From assembly GCA_021292105.1 (NCBI GenBank), contig CM037865.1:20601428-20665427 (forward strand): a DNA stretch of 64,000 nucleotides, in the 5' to 3' direction. The translations under genes and the position numbers were made by a program. Below are positions 45,901 to 53,470 of the stretch, piece after piece. The notes under the pieces were generated by a model that worked only from the letters and a program-made list of their open reading frames with translations, searched no databases and was not told the origin of the DNA. Each line of letters begins with the position of its first letter. The first letter of the stretch is position 1. Source of the DNA: Anadara kagoshimensis (Eukaryota; Mollusca; Bivalvia; Arcoida; Arcidae).

Positions 45901-48900
45901 CATATTGTTTTGTTTTGCCGTGAACAATTTTGTTTGCAAACGCTTTTTCGCTATCATTTAATTGCTGCGCCAAATATTGTACACAATCACACATCAAATT
46001 AAACCCCTATTAAATATCTATCTATGGGACCTAAAATATGTTATTATACTCAAATGGTAATTATATAGAAGTTCATTTTGGTTGAACTATAACGCATAGG
46101 TTCTTAAAAAATAGTGATCATATTGGATAGGAGGCATTTGAATAGGGGTGTCCGCATTAGCAGTCATCACTGTATACACAATTGTCTTCGTATTGGTTAA
46201 ATTATATTGCATATGCTTGAATTTATATGAGAAATGTCAATTCAATATACAAAAATTGATCCAAAATAATATGTGTATATATAATGGGAATGGAAAAAAT
46301 ATTGTTTAACTAAAAATACAAACCGTTTTCAATAAAATTGCTGTATCAGAAACACTAAGGTCAGCTATAATATTTGTCCATGATTTTTTCTTGGCTTCTT
46401 TTAATACTGGTCTTATGGATTTGGAATCTACCTGTCTGATGAAGACATTTCTGGAAATATCAGCTGTAACTGTCCGTAATATTATCTGCATTTTAACTAA
46501 TCCTACAATCAACAAAGAGACATCTGAAAATTAGAATGCGGTTTACAAAGTTGCAGCAAAGGGACATACATTTAAGATAACCCGATGCCAATTTTCATGA
46601 AAAACACAATTTTAATGTACATGTATCTAGGTATCCTGAATCCAAAAATCTAATCAAAATTTGCCTGCACCTTTTGGTTTCAGAGAAGAAGATTTTTTTG
46701 TCTTTTGGCTATTTATAGTAACGGCAGCCATGTTGTTGGGCGTGGTCAAACCACGAACACAATTTTGAAAGCCTACTACCCAGGCATTATAATCACCAAG
46801 TTTCATTTAATTTGGCTCAGTAGTTTCGGAGAAGAAGATTAAAATGTAAAGTTTACGCACGACGCACGACACACGACGCACGACGGACGACGAACGACGG
46901 ACGGTGATAGATAGCAATAGCTCATCTGAGCCTTTCGGCTCAGGTGAGCTAAAAATGTATAAAAAACCAAATGAAATTTAGTTATTCTTACTGTTTTTCC
47001 TTAACAATAAAGGCAATTAATTGCAACTTCTTGTTTATTGGAAATGCAACAATTGCAGCCAGCTGTGAATTACAAAACTTCAAACAAATGCATTTTCTAA
47101 GCATGACATCAAAATCACTTTGATGACAATTAAATATAATGCCTTAATCAATACAAGTAAATTGTTTTGATGAAAAATTAATAGACTTTTCTAAAGCTTT
47201 ATTTGTGATTCAATTCTTCTTGCTCACAGATAAGCCGCTAATTACTGTCAGCACAGTCAGTTACATGAAGCTCCTGGTGTAATATTTTTCTTGTAAGCTT
47301 AATTTTTGTTTCAATTTTTTATCTTTTTTAAATCTTTTATCTATCTTTTAGTTTTATTTTTTTTATTACTTTTTAACATTTGTTTTTACTTTTTTCTTGT
47401 TTTATCATTACACAATCAGATAAAGTCTAGTGTTATTGGAGATGTTTGTCTTTACAAAATAACAATTTTTATCTACTCCATAGACGTAATTATTGCAGTT
47501 CCTGGGGTTTTACGATTAATAAAATATAATATAATAGATACTTTTGTCGTAAAACACATTTTTTCTATTGTCATGCAGTAAAATAATCTTACTTATTGTG
47601 TAAATGTTGTGAAATCTCTTAAAATAAATAAAAACATACGAAACTAATAATGTACCACTTTATTTTATGGTCGCTTACGTTATCGGGGTTTTGTTTATGC
47701 CGCTTACGTCATCAACAGCTAGTATTATCTATTTGGTCTTTAGCTTGACCAATTGATTACTGAACATGGAAATTGAAGTGAAAAATAAATTGTCAAAGTA
47801 ATAAATAGTGCATGTAGATATGAATTTGCTTTTCCATCGATTTTAGTGATTACAATTTTTTTATTTATTTATTATTTTTGTAACATTTTTACAAAAGTAT
47901 AAGAAAAGAACACCAATTCGCGCACACATATTCTTTAATAGTATAAAATTAACATATAGAAACTATATATAATATATATTCTTGATGTAGCTTTTTTCTT
48001 AAATTTTATTTTCTCGATCGAAACTCACAATCTTACTTATGTAGTTATGATGTACAACCTACCTTCTAAATATCGTATGAATTTACACTTGAGTCAAAAG
48101 TATCACTGAACAATTGGTTAAGATTATTAGCTTTGAACAACGGAGACCATTTATTTTCGTGGTGTCCAAGTGTAATAGTTCTAAGATAAACTAGAAAAAC
48201 TGTGAGCCACAAGCTCACAAAAAATACCCCCCGCTCCCAAAAATCCATCGAATCAAATTTTTAAATAGGAGGTGCACATCTACATTATATCACAAGGATT
48301 GTGTGAAAGTTTCATAAAAATCCATTGAAGGGTTTAGGAGGAGTTGCGGATAAGAGATAGGTACCCTAAGGTGTAACGGAAGGACGGACAGACACACGGA
48401 CGGACACCCCTATCACTATATACATATAAATATCATTTTGTGAGGTGACAAACTTATGGTTTGTATGTTTTACTTAAGATAAGTTTGTAATACAGTCAAA
48501 CCTGTCTATGGCGGTTATCTAAAAGAACCAGTAAAAGTGGCCTTTAAAGACAGGTGGTTCTTATATAGAGGTTCAAATAACATAAATAAAGAACAATTGG
48601 GATGAAATTTTACTGGCCTTTACAAGCAGGAGACCCTTGTATAGAGGTGGCCTATAAAGCGGGTTCTACTGTGTATACTGTTTAGTTGGTATGTAAATTC
48701 GTAGATCGGTATAGGCAAACAAAATTGACCTGTCAGCTTGACCTTTCATTGGGAAATATTGATACAGGAGAATCAACCCATTACATGAGTAGTGTTATAA
48801 TTCACAGTTCATACATGAATAGTGTTCGTGCTTAGTGTTTCTCTTTATGTAGACTAATAAACCAAGTGTGTTCCCTAAATTATAAGTTATACAGGGCTTT

Positions 48901-51900
48901 GGCAGGTTACACGGCCCCATGTACCCCGTCAAAGATTTATGTACCCTGAGCCGCAGGCTCTGTATAATGTTTTTGTCACCCTTTAAAGCGTTACCAGTTG
49001 GATCTTTTTAACTTCCATTTCGTATTTTGTGTGACTTGCTTATGTTGTCGCCATGTTTGTTTACCGTAACTAAATGTTCACAATGTACGAGTTACTTCCC
49101 TTTAACCGCTAAACGTCGCGTGCGTTCATCTCCGAACATAGTTCCATGTACCCCGGTAAGTTAACCAATCGCTATGCGAGAAATTTCTTTGAAGGGTGAC
49201 AAGTAAATATATTCGTTCGAAATAAATAAATAAATAAATAAAAGGTCAAGCGAATAGGTCAAAATTGTTTATTGACTTATTGTGATTTTGGATCACCCGC
49301 CAGCAGGTTTCAGCCAAAGAGCTATTCTTCCCAGGAAAAGAAGCAAACCAACTCGGGTTAACGATATGCGCATCTCCTATCTATATTGATTATTTGATCC
49401 AAGTTTGGTGAAAGAGTGCTTCATAATTTTGGAGAATTAGCGCAGGCAAGAATTGGATGAAGAAAGTACAGACGGAAACTCAAATTTAATATCCACCTCT
49501 TTCTTCGAAAGGCAGGGTAATTTTATAAATAATACAATTGTGGACGGGGTAGCCAAAAACAAAATATCAAAGAAAAATAAAATTTAGACACCACGAAAAT
49601 GACTGATTTCGCGGTACCATACTTAATTACCTTCTTTGTTTCCATAGATAACGAGTATTTCTTTCATATTGTAGAATTCTATGACATCTAAGTAGGCTTT
49701 AGCTAGCTGCTGAACACTCGGGTGTAGATTTATTGAAAATTCTGGCATTGGCCCTAAATTTGAATCTTCACGGAATTCTAAGTGAGGAATGTGTAGGGAT
49801 GAACATAATGAATTTGTAAATGATGCTAAGTCATGTGACTGTGGTCCAAATAATGCTGCAGTACCCATCATGACTTGACTGCACACTGAAATGTAAAGAA
49901 ATATATAGAATTAGTACACAATAGCAGAAGGAAGATTGCAATAGGAAGATATATACTTGACAACAGCAATATCAACCAAGAACATAACAAAAGTAATGAA
50001 AAACAGTAAAACAAGACATGAACACTCCGATTTCAGGTCCTAGAGTAAATTTAAAATGCTGTTTTTGGAAATAGTGGATTTAGGCTTCGGTCAAGATTTT
50101 TCAGTTATATGGAGACGGTCAGTTCGAGTTTGGTGGACGAAACTGGAGTTTTCTGAGAAATCTATCGGCATTGGCCAAGTGGACTTACAAATTTTCTCAA
50201 TGATCTGTCCAAAGTAAAAATAAAAGATATACATCGAGAAGCTCTCTGAGCTATAGGAAAGTGCGTTAGACCACTCGGTAACAGTAATATTTTAATCTGC
50301 ATTATCATAATCATATTACATTTTCAGAAATTGCAACATGTTCGATGTACTTTAATAATCATTTTAAAAACTTCTCGCTAATATTGGAATTCAATCTTAA
50401 TAAGACAGAATTACATTCCATAATAAAGTAGGTACAGAAGGGTCACATTTATCATTTTCAAAGCCCAAAGCAGCAATAAGAAAGAATACACACGCTGGGC
50501 CAAATCTTTGATAAAACGGAATCAAATTGAATTATATTGGTTTGGTTTTAATTTTGGTGACTCATCATATCATGTATCAACATGCTCTGTCACTTCACAA
50601 AGAAGACAATATTAATTTCATTCTGGTATGATAACAGTTGGCCAAATGACCTTGAGCGCGCACTTACCGACCACAGTGTCTCTTACAGATTCGATAATAG
50701 TGCTATGAGGAAGTTTGTCATTTCGTTTGTCGATAGCCGACTCTTTTCTCCGTGTTATTTTCTCGGTAATTTATATTTCCCATGAAGTAGACGAAATGGA
50801 ACTTGTGTTCCCTATACGAAAATGCTCTGGCCCATGATATTTTGATAAATATTGAAACTAAATGCCAAGCAGACAGTGCAATATTGTTTGCATATTGCCC
50901 AAAAATACTTCATGAAGTTGTTTTGTCTATTATATGCAATCATTTCAATGTGTCTGAGTAAATGAACAACTTCAATTAACCGAAATAAGATAAGCTCATT
51001 GTATATTTTAATAACTCAATGTACTTGACTGACTACCAAACATTGTTTAGATAATTTTTAATTAGAAGCAACAAATATCTCGAGAGAGAAAGGTGCAATC
51101 ATCTAGACACTACTAAACATTATTTAGATAATTTTTATTTCGATACAAACAATGATTTTGAAAAAGAAAAGAGCCATCATTGAGACACACTGTATCGATT
51201 GTTATTGATCAGCCCCTGTAAAACCTTGATATTGGGACATACTAGAAACACAAAGAAACATGTTTGTATTCCAATTCCTTTTATCTCATTCCAAATGGCA
51301 ACCCAACAGCAATGAAACTGGTACAACTACAATTCATAAATAGTAGATATAGCTCATTTATACACTTATTACTTGGCGAGGTATAGACAACTTGGCATTC
51401 AGGTTATTTATAAAACTTCGTTTAAATAAACTGTTTTAGCTTTCCGAATACTTTATTGTCCCAGAATCTACCAGATACTGGAGATAAATGATTAATAGTT
51501 CGCTCTCTCCGTTTTGGTAAACACGCATTGCAATAAATTGTTTGATTGCATTGCTGCATTGCAATAATTTGTTTGATTTTAAATCACCATACAGCAGAAT
51601 GTATACTTAAATTATTTGGAATCAGTTTCAACTAACTTTGCAAGCATTAATTTACTAATTAATTGTAAGGCATCATATACATTCGTAATTAATTTATTGC
51701 AATTCTGTTCCTAATTTTTTATAAAAACCGGTGTAATGTTGGAATCAAATTTAAAATTAAATGCCTTTATTAATTTACCGCAACTCTTTGTCCTTAGTTT
51801 TAAAAACTACGAGATCCAATCCAAAAATGGATTCCGGATCATTTTAATGCGACTTTTTATTCCATAAGCATTAAAAGGCGAATTTTTTATATCCAATCCA

Positions 51901-53396
51901 AAATTAACCCCCTACTCAATTTAATACCTCTCTTTTACTTTGCTCCTGGGTTGTGCTTTGGACATGGATTAGTATGTTTGTTTTTGACTAGTTGTTATAT
52001 TTTATCATTGAATAGCATTTTGATTTCATTTTCTAATTTGAATATAATTTCCAATACTAGTGCTTCTTCCTATATGATACTCCAGAGTTCGAAAGGGACA
52101 AGTTATATTTATGAACTGTCGGAGTAGACAGAATATATAAACCTCATTTCCCGGAAATATAACATAGGTTATTACGTCAAATGTGGGTTATACCTTTCTA
52201 ATTGGGTCTAACACGTAATCAATAAGTTAGGAGTATTAGGTTCAAATATAATGGATCAGCCTAAGATTAAGACATTAATGAACCTTTAATAAGGGTGATA
52301 ACATGTACTTATACTGCGTGTACTGGTTTACACCATGCACTGGCTTTTATGGTTCTCTATGTTTTGTTCGTTTACACATTAACTCATAGAGTACCTGATT
52401 TTTAAGTAGTTCGCTTATCTTATTAAGAATGTTAACAGTTTATTGTCAAAAGAATATCAAACCACTCAAAAGTTCTGCGCTTGGTGCATATCCTGACAAA
52501 AAAAGGCACCCAACGTGCAAATCGAGGAAAAGTTAAATGGATGGATAAAATAACAAGATATAATTCGGTCGCTATATTGCTGTCATATGCTTGTTTAATT
52601 ATTGTTAATAAAATATAAGTATTTGAGTAATTTAATTACCTATAATTCATGTGACCGAACATATATAAATAAAACTATTCAAAGTTTCAAATACACGACT
52701 TTCGTTTTGAGTGGTATGCATATATCGTTATGATGCAAACCATCCATTATCACTATAATTATTATGTCTTTCAATATTTCAATTGGTAGAGTGTTAGCTC
52801 TTCAAGTGGGAGGTCGTGGGTTTGAACACCGACCGGGTCAGATCCAAGACTTGAAAGTGGGTAGTGATCGTTCTTTCGCCAGGCACTCGGCATTACCAAA
52901 TGAATGTCACGGTTCTTTCGGATAGGAACTGAAAATAAACGAGGTCCCGTGTCACGGAAGACTTGGCACGATAAAGAACCCTGATGTATGATGGCATCAG
53001 AGCAATGCACAGGCATTTCTGCATTTTCGCCTATAGCTGGCAACTTCTCGAAATTAGTGAAATATTCTTGACTGGGACGTTAAAAACCATTACTCAACTC
53101 TTTCAATATTTAGAAATGCTCTACCTTAATTGAAAATTTTCCATTAGAGCATTTTGAATCTTTATTGCAGACATGACACATTTTGCAATCACATGCCCGA
53201 TTTTCAAGTGTTTTCAACTTATATGTAATAAAAAACTTACCTAATTTCGATGATTTGAATGTATCTGTAGTAGATAGTTTTTTAGTATCGTACTCTATCT
53301 CTGTATTACCCAGTAATCGCTCGTGATCAACTTTATATACCGAATACTTAAATGCGTTTTCTGTGGTATCTAATTCGTCGTCACCAAATAAACCAC
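27267..53396 (-). CDS. GRIK-like: Gene B: kainate-type ionotropic glutamate receptor subunit (13 exons, frameshifted)
   Basis: The coding exons in transcript order are 53396-53241, 49885-49631, 46502-46324, 43177-43124, 41800-41627, 39845-39693, 36832-36731, 35454-35353, 31362-31145, 30332-29772, 29056-28819, 28381-28122 and 27527-27267. All are GT-AG bounded with matching phases. They cover the complete amino-terminal domain after the signal peptide, S1, M1, pore, M3, S2, M4 and tail (about 904 codons). Pore [35 protein letters not shown] and LMEST are all present, so glutamate binding and kainate-type gating are expected. It is closer to canonical kainate subunits than gene A. Exon 31362-31145 lacks one base relative to the reading frame and meets a TAG, so the gene as written cannot give a full receptor. 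The signal-peptide exon was not found. Convergent with gene A. Confidence 0.93.
27528..28121 (-). other. Intron of gene B
   Basis: This is a 594-bp AT-rich intron with nothing recognised. Confidence 0.75.
28122..28381 (-). CDS. Gene B exon 12: S2 end and M4
   Basis: This exon is 260 bp (phase 1 in, phase 0 out; donor GTAAGT). It reads [20 protein letters not shown], then YNKWWKS and the disulfide Cys in [20 protein letters not shown], the M4 helix ([20 protein letters not shown]) and [10 protein letters not shown]. It is the direct counterpart of gene A exon 14841-15091. Confidence 0.97.
28382..28818 (-). other. Intron of gene B
   Basis: This is a 437-bp intron with nothing recognised. Confidence 0.75.
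28819..29056 (-). CDS. Gene B exon 11: ligand-binding half S2
   Basis: This exon is 238 bp (phase 0 in, phase 1 out). It starts [18 protein letters not shown] and contains [27 protein letters not shown] with the ligand-binding Glu, and [17 protein letters not shown]. Nearly every position fits the kainate-receptor pattern. Confidence 0.97.
29057..29771 (-). other. Intron of gene B
   Basis: This is a 715-bp AT-rich intron with nothing recognised. Confidence 0.75.
29772..30332 (-). CDS. Gene B exon 10: S1 end, M1, pore, M3, S2 start
   Basis: This exon has 187 codons in phase 0. It starts [20 protein letters not shown] (Thr and Arg for glutamate conserved; Pro replaced by Ala), then M1 ([20 protein letters not shown]), [12 protein letters not shown], the pore loop [14 protein letters not shown] with Gln at the Q/R site and Asp four residues on, [37 protein letters not shown] and SGSTFTFFK. 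In gene A the same 561 bp are split by an intron right after the Q/R site. Confidence 0.98.
30333..31144 (-). other. Intron of gene B
   Basis: This is an 812-bp intron. It contains an inverted copy of repeat family B at about 30535-30695 (CAATCCATTTCCAAACCAC to CTCTAGCTTTTGCCACA), which is moderately diverged. Confidence 0.7.
31145..31362 (-). pseudogene. Gene B exon 9: ligand-binding half S1, one-base frameshift
   Basis: The exon is 218 bp between GTTTAG and GTAAGT, although both neighbours require phase 0 at each end, so one base is missing. It reads [20 protein letters not shown], then [10 protein letters not shown], where AAG AAA TAG (31266-31258) ends the frame. From there the next frame resumes the family sequence [12 protein letters not shown] and [19 protein letters not shown]. 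The loss lies in an A/G run. Every other exon is intact, so it may be a sequencing or assembly indel, a null allele, or very recent pseudogenisation. Confidence 0.9.
31405..31500. repeat. Dispersed repeat E copy
   Basis: The stretches CAGCACTAGACGGTCGTAT and ATTCCTCATCAGTGGTGCTT match 39135-39185 (CAGCACTAGACGGCTGTTT and ATTCCTCATCAGTAGTACTA). The similarity extends through the flanking ATTACATATT-TACCA stretch. Confidence 0.6.
32204..32334. mobile_element. TA-flanked MITE (131 bp)
   Basis: The terminal inverted repeats are CAGTAAAACTTCGATAATCG (from 32204) and, on the other end, CGAGTTATCGAAGTTCTACTG (to 32334). Both are flanked by TA (32202-32203 and 32335-32336). The TA duplication and CAGT ends are typical of Tc1/mariner-derived MITEs. 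Confidence 0.85.
33255..33425 (-). repeat. Dispersed repeat family B copy
   Basis: This is a well-preserved inverted copy: CATGTCCGATTCGCAATCCA, GGACACGTGAACTTCTACCA, GGGAAGTGAGA and GGCTAGCTACACCCACTACG. Confidence 0.7.
34780..34985 (-). mobile_element. tRNA-derived SINE-like element
   Basis: On the minus strand a tRNA-like head reads GGTGGCCGATTGATCTGAG (box A) and, about 45 bases on, CACTGTTCGAATCTCCCCC (box B), followed by CAGGTAGGCG. A more decayed relative may lie at 54490-54580. No tRNA acceptor stem is formed. Confidence 0.6.
35230..35267. repeat. Poly-T run of 38
   Basis: This is an uninterrupted T tract, ending GAA and then more T. On the gene B strand it is poly-A within an intron, about 115 bases upstream of nothing functional that I recognise, and may be a retroposon tail. 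Confidence 0.9.
35353..35454 (-). CDS. Gene B exon 8: linker into ligand-binding domain
   Basis: This exon has 34 codons in phase 0 (acceptor TTGCAG, donor GTAAGT). It starts [17 protein letters not shown] and ends [10 protein letters not shown], the first S1 strand. NLT and NKT are possible N-glycosylation sites. Confidence 0.95.
35660..35965 (-). mobile_element. tRNA-derived SINE, family A
   Basis: On the minus strand the head (GGTAGCCCAGTGTTAGATTG, then TGTTGGAGGTCGCCCGA) is followed by body segments collinear with the 52780 copy: GACTTGAAAATCG, CAATCACTCGGCATTTG and GTCACGGGGTCTTTCGGAAA, then the tail GATATAAGTGAAATAGTCTTG. The last bases of the tail are shortened. Confidence 0.65.
36055..36222 (-). 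repeat. Dispersed repeat family B copy
   Basis: This copy contains CAAATCATGTCCAAATCAG, GTTAGACACGTGCACTTCCA, CCAGGGAAGTGAGGCCGG, TACTCCGGAAGGGTAAGCAC and TTTAGCTAGCTACATCTGAC. It is among the best preserved copies and is useful for building a consensus. Confidence 0.75.
36731..36832 (-). CDS. Gene B exon 7: end of amino-terminal domain
   Basis: This exon has 34 codons in phase 0 (acceptor CTGTAG, donor GTAATT). It reads [20 protein letters not shown] and ends LRESGLEK. It has the same length and placement as gene A exon 8397-8498. Confidence 0.95.
37155..37332 (-). mobile_element. TA-flanked MITE, family C
   Basis: The element starts TA-CAGTCCAACCCGCCTTAAAG and ends TAGGCAGGTTTGATTG-TA. 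It is inverted relative to the 10102 copy, with recognisable internal TAAAGGCCATCTGTCCATAA stretches. Confidence 0.75.
37918..38075 (-). repeat. Dispersed repeat family B copy
   Basis: This copy contains ACTAATCCATGTCTAAATCA, TTTCACCAGGGAAGTGAGGC and GGTTCTCCGGAAAGGTACGC, then GCAAGCTACATCTGCCACTT. A short second fragment follows at about 38100-38140. Confidence 0.65.
38582..38663. repeat. Long near-perfect palindrome (cruciform-capable)
   Basis: A perfect 25-bp stem (38597-38621 pairs with 38624-38648) is separated by only two bases. It contains TTTAATATGAAATGTATTAA on the left arm. The outer ATCTTAGAC (38582) pairs with GTCTAAGAT (to 38663) around a short mismatch. The tight loop makes it a DNA palindrome rather than a microRNA-style hairpin. 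Confidence 0.9.
39085..39200. repeat. Dispersed repeat E copy
   Basis: This is the second copy of the element seen at 31405-31500, in the same orientation: CAGCACTAGACGGCTGTTTC, then ATTCCTCATCAGTAGTACT. Confidence 0.6.
39642..39677. repeat. GA microsatellite beside a splice donor
   Basis: This (GA)n tract of about 18 units reads as (CT)n on the gene B strand. It begins about 15 bases downstream of the donor of exon 39845-39693 (AAG then GTTATT). Confidence 0.95.
39693..39845 (-). CDS. Gene B exon 6: amino-terminal domain
   Basis: This exon has 51 codons in phase 0, with acceptor TTTCAG and donor GTTATT. It reads [20 protein letters not shown], the TDAALMYDAVH region; NVSC provides a possible glycosylation site and the probable disulfide Cys. 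It ends YDFLTK. It is the same length as gene A exon 6023-6175. Confidence 0.96.
39846..41626 (-). other. Intron of gene B
   Basis: This is a 1.8-kb intron. The gene B upstream end (41180-41626) is a degenerate array built on TACTGGTATAGTATGG. The rest is AT-rich with nothing recognised. Confidence 0.75.
41180..41646. repeat. Degenerate TACTGGTATAGTATGG array overlapping an exon end
   Basis: The motif TACTGGTATAGTATGG or close variants recurs near 41200, 41300, 41375, 41450, 41460, 41548 and 41627. There is also a larger repeat of about 190 bp: TACTTGATATATTGAGATAT at about 41400 and TACTTGTTATATTGAGGTAT at about 41577, each followed by GGCGTCGTACTAT. The last motif copy contains the splice donor and final codons of the exon 41627-41800. 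Confidence 0.75.
41627..41800 (-). CDS. Gene B exon 5: amino-terminal domain
   Basis: This exon has 58 codons in phase 0 (acceptor TTTACAG, donor GTAAGT). It reads [20 protein letters not shown], then RLVDPDN, and ends REYHTIP. It corresponds to DLFALD...YSGVNMTGFR. The last six codons plus the donor are the same sequence as the neighbouring intronic tandem repeat. Confidence 0.95.
41801..43123 (-). other. Intron of gene B
   Basis: This is a 1.3-kb intron. At 41885-41990 lies a partial family B repeat (GGAGCATATAGCCTCACTTT to GATTCGGACATGGAATTG). At 42947-43110 there is a GA-rich, interrupted microsatellite cluster next to the following exon. Nothing else was recognised. Confidence 0.7.
42947..43110. 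repeat. Interrupted GA microsatellite cluster
   Basis: Four or more (GA)n blocks are separated by TTACACGATTTTGATAAGAG and TTACACGATTGTTGAGAG-like spacers, so both the GA blocks and the ACACGATTnTT spacer recur. It ends 14 bases from the splice donor of exon 43177-43124. Confidence 0.85.
43124..43177 (-). CDS. Gene B exon 4: amino-terminal domain
   Basis: This exon has 18 codons in phase 0 (acceptor TTACAG, donor GTAAGT). It reads [18 protein letters not shown], matching the family's AL..GM...YHYIFTTL. It has the same size and phase as gene A exon 1378-1431. Confidence 0.93.
43585..43970. repeat. Tandem duplication, about 190-bp unit
   Basis: Two diverged copies share TTATGTATTTGGTC/ATAATGTATTTTGTC, TATTGCTTTCGTTTCTGTTT/TATTACTTTCGTTTTTGTTT, TTTTTTTCAGCTACAGATTT/TTTTTTCAGCTACAGGTTTC and GTTACAAAGT-like stretches. 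Two overlapping open frames of 94 and 96 codons are products of the duplication. Confidence 0.75.
44575..45085. repeat. Five-unit tandem array, about 100-bp unit
   Basis: Recurring blocks are CTTGAAAAT-TTTTG, TATTATGAGCAAGTATCTTG, GTGTCATGTGCTGTGCGATA and TACACACATA. They occur near 44640-44690, 44740-44780, 44845-44890, 44940-44985 and 45035-45075. The units are diverged and of slightly unequal length. Confidence 0.8.
45173..45324. repeat. 76-bp direct tandem duplication
   Basis: Two nearly identical copies (45173-45248 and 45249-45324) share TTTGGTGTTTATTATATTCT and GTATCGATTTTTGTGGATGC. The copies differ at very few positions, implying a recent event. Confidence 0.92.
46324..46502 (-). 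CDS. Gene B exon 3: amino-terminal domain
   Basis: This exon is 179 bp (phase 1 in, phase 0 out; donor GTTTGT). It reads [40 protein letters not shown] and DTAILLKT, matching the family's IRQLP.D...KPLLKEMK. The first codon is split with the preceding exon (Gly). Confidence 0.94.
46588..46955 (+). mobile_element. Element D, shorter copy
   Basis: This copy is collinear with 55301-55662, from CCAATTTTCATGAAAAACAC through AGAGAAGAAGATTTTTTTG, a run of ACGACGGACG-type units and the terminal hairpin TGAGCCTTTCGGCTCA followed by GGTGAGCTAAAAA. The copy lacks the upstream part seen at 54677-55300. It is probably a non-autonomous mobile element; the class is not determined. Confidence 0.75.
48190..48475 (-). 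repeat. Probable dispersed repeat with GGACGGACAGAC motif
   Basis: This block contains GTGAGCCACAAGCTCACAAA (an inverted repeat), GTGTGAAAGTTTCATAAAAA and GGAAGGACGGACAGACACAC. Its layout resembles other mobile repeats here, but only one copy lies in the window. The 7985-8190 block may be a relative, in inverted orientation. Confidence 0.4.
48493..48671 (+). mobile_element. TA-flanked MITE, family C
   Basis: The element starts TA-CAGTCAAACCTGTCTATGG and ends AAAGCGGGTTCTACTG. Its interior CAAATAACATAAATAAAGAA and TGGCCTTTACAAGCAGGAGA match the 10102 copy. Confidence 0.8.
48973..49202. mobile_element. 230-bp element with 16-bp inverted termini
   Basis: TTGTCACCCTTTAAAG at 48973 and CTTTGAAGGGTGACAA ending at 49202 are inverted repeats with one mismatch. 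The interior is less AT-rich and holds ATGTACCCCGGTAAG. An outer ATGTACCCCGTCAAAG stretch near 48920 resembles that interior, so the true boundaries may be wider. It is probably a MITE. Confidence 0.6.
49631..49885 (-). CDS. Gene B exon 2b: amino-terminal domain
   Basis: This exon is 255 bp (phase 1 in, phase 1 out). It reads [50 protein letters not shown] and [11 protein letters not shown]. This is the GVAAIFGP...ICN..GVPHI...YPD...L..AILDLV..F.W....VVYDD region of kainate receptors. The first Cys is the probable disulfide partner of the Cys in exon 39845-39693. Confidence 0.96.
49886..53240 (-). other. Intron of gene B (3.4 kb)
   Basis: No exon was recognised. It includes a possible tRNA-related fragment (about 50230-50300, inverted: TACCGAGTGGTCTAACGCAC), the end of a family B repeat (51925-51990) and an intact SINE (52780-53098). 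The stretch CTTACCGACCACAGTGTCTC at about 50665 resembles CTTACGGACCATAGCGGCCT at about 24930, suggesting another low-copy repeat. Confidence 0.7.
52767..53111 (+). mobile_element. tRNA-derived SINE with 13-bp target duplication
   Basis: The SINE body (52780-53098, 319 bp) is flanked by TCTTTCAATATTT at 52767-52779 and again at 53099-53111, the signature of reverse-transcription-mediated insertion. The head has box A TTGGTAGAGTGTTAGC and box B GGGTTTGAACACCGACC. The tail reads GACTGGGACGTTAAAAACCA and TTACTCAACTC; a GGGACGTTAAA tail is seen in several invertebrate SINE families. The identical duplication implies a fairly young insertion. Other copies are at 24460, 35660 and 62995. Confidence 0.92.
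53241..53396 (-). CDS. Gene B exon 2a: start of amino-terminal domain
   Basis: This exon is 156 bp (phase 1 in, phase 1 out; acceptor TTTCAG, donor GTAAGT). It reads [20 protein letters not shown] and ends TDTFKSSKL. This matches the family start IRIGGLF..., AF..AV..VN, LLPNT...YD...I...DSF. A preceding exon must supply the start codon, the signal peptide and the first base of the Gly codon. Confidence 0.93.
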
Positions 53397-53400
53397 CTGA

Positions 53401-53414
53401 AATAAATAAAATAA

Positions 53415-53468
<54 letters not shown>
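53401..53468. repeat. (AAAT)n microsatellite at a splice acceptor
   Basis: The tetranucleotide tract ends five bases from the acceptor of exon 53396-53241. On the gene strand it reads (TTTA)n then TTTCAG, so it provides the T-rich stretch upstream of the 3' splice site. Confidence 0.95.

Positions 53469-53470
<2 letters not shown>

Larger units (their letters stand above)
43178..46323 (-). other. Intron of gene B (3.1 kb) with tandem duplications
   Basis: No exon was recognised. It is dominated by a TA microsatellite (43563-43582), a two-copy tandem duplication (43585-43970), a five-unit array (44575-45085) and a 76-bp direct duplication (45173-45324). A stretch around 45390-45520 resembles 5540-5680. 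Confidence 0.75.
46503..49630 (-). other. Intron of gene B (3.1 kb), repeat-rich
   Basis: No exon was recognised. It contains element D (46588-46955), a repeat-like block with GGACGGACAGAC motifs (about 48190-48475), MITE C (48493-48671), a 230-bp inverted-terminus element (48973-49202) and an (AAAT)n tract (49220-49242). Confidence 0.75.
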
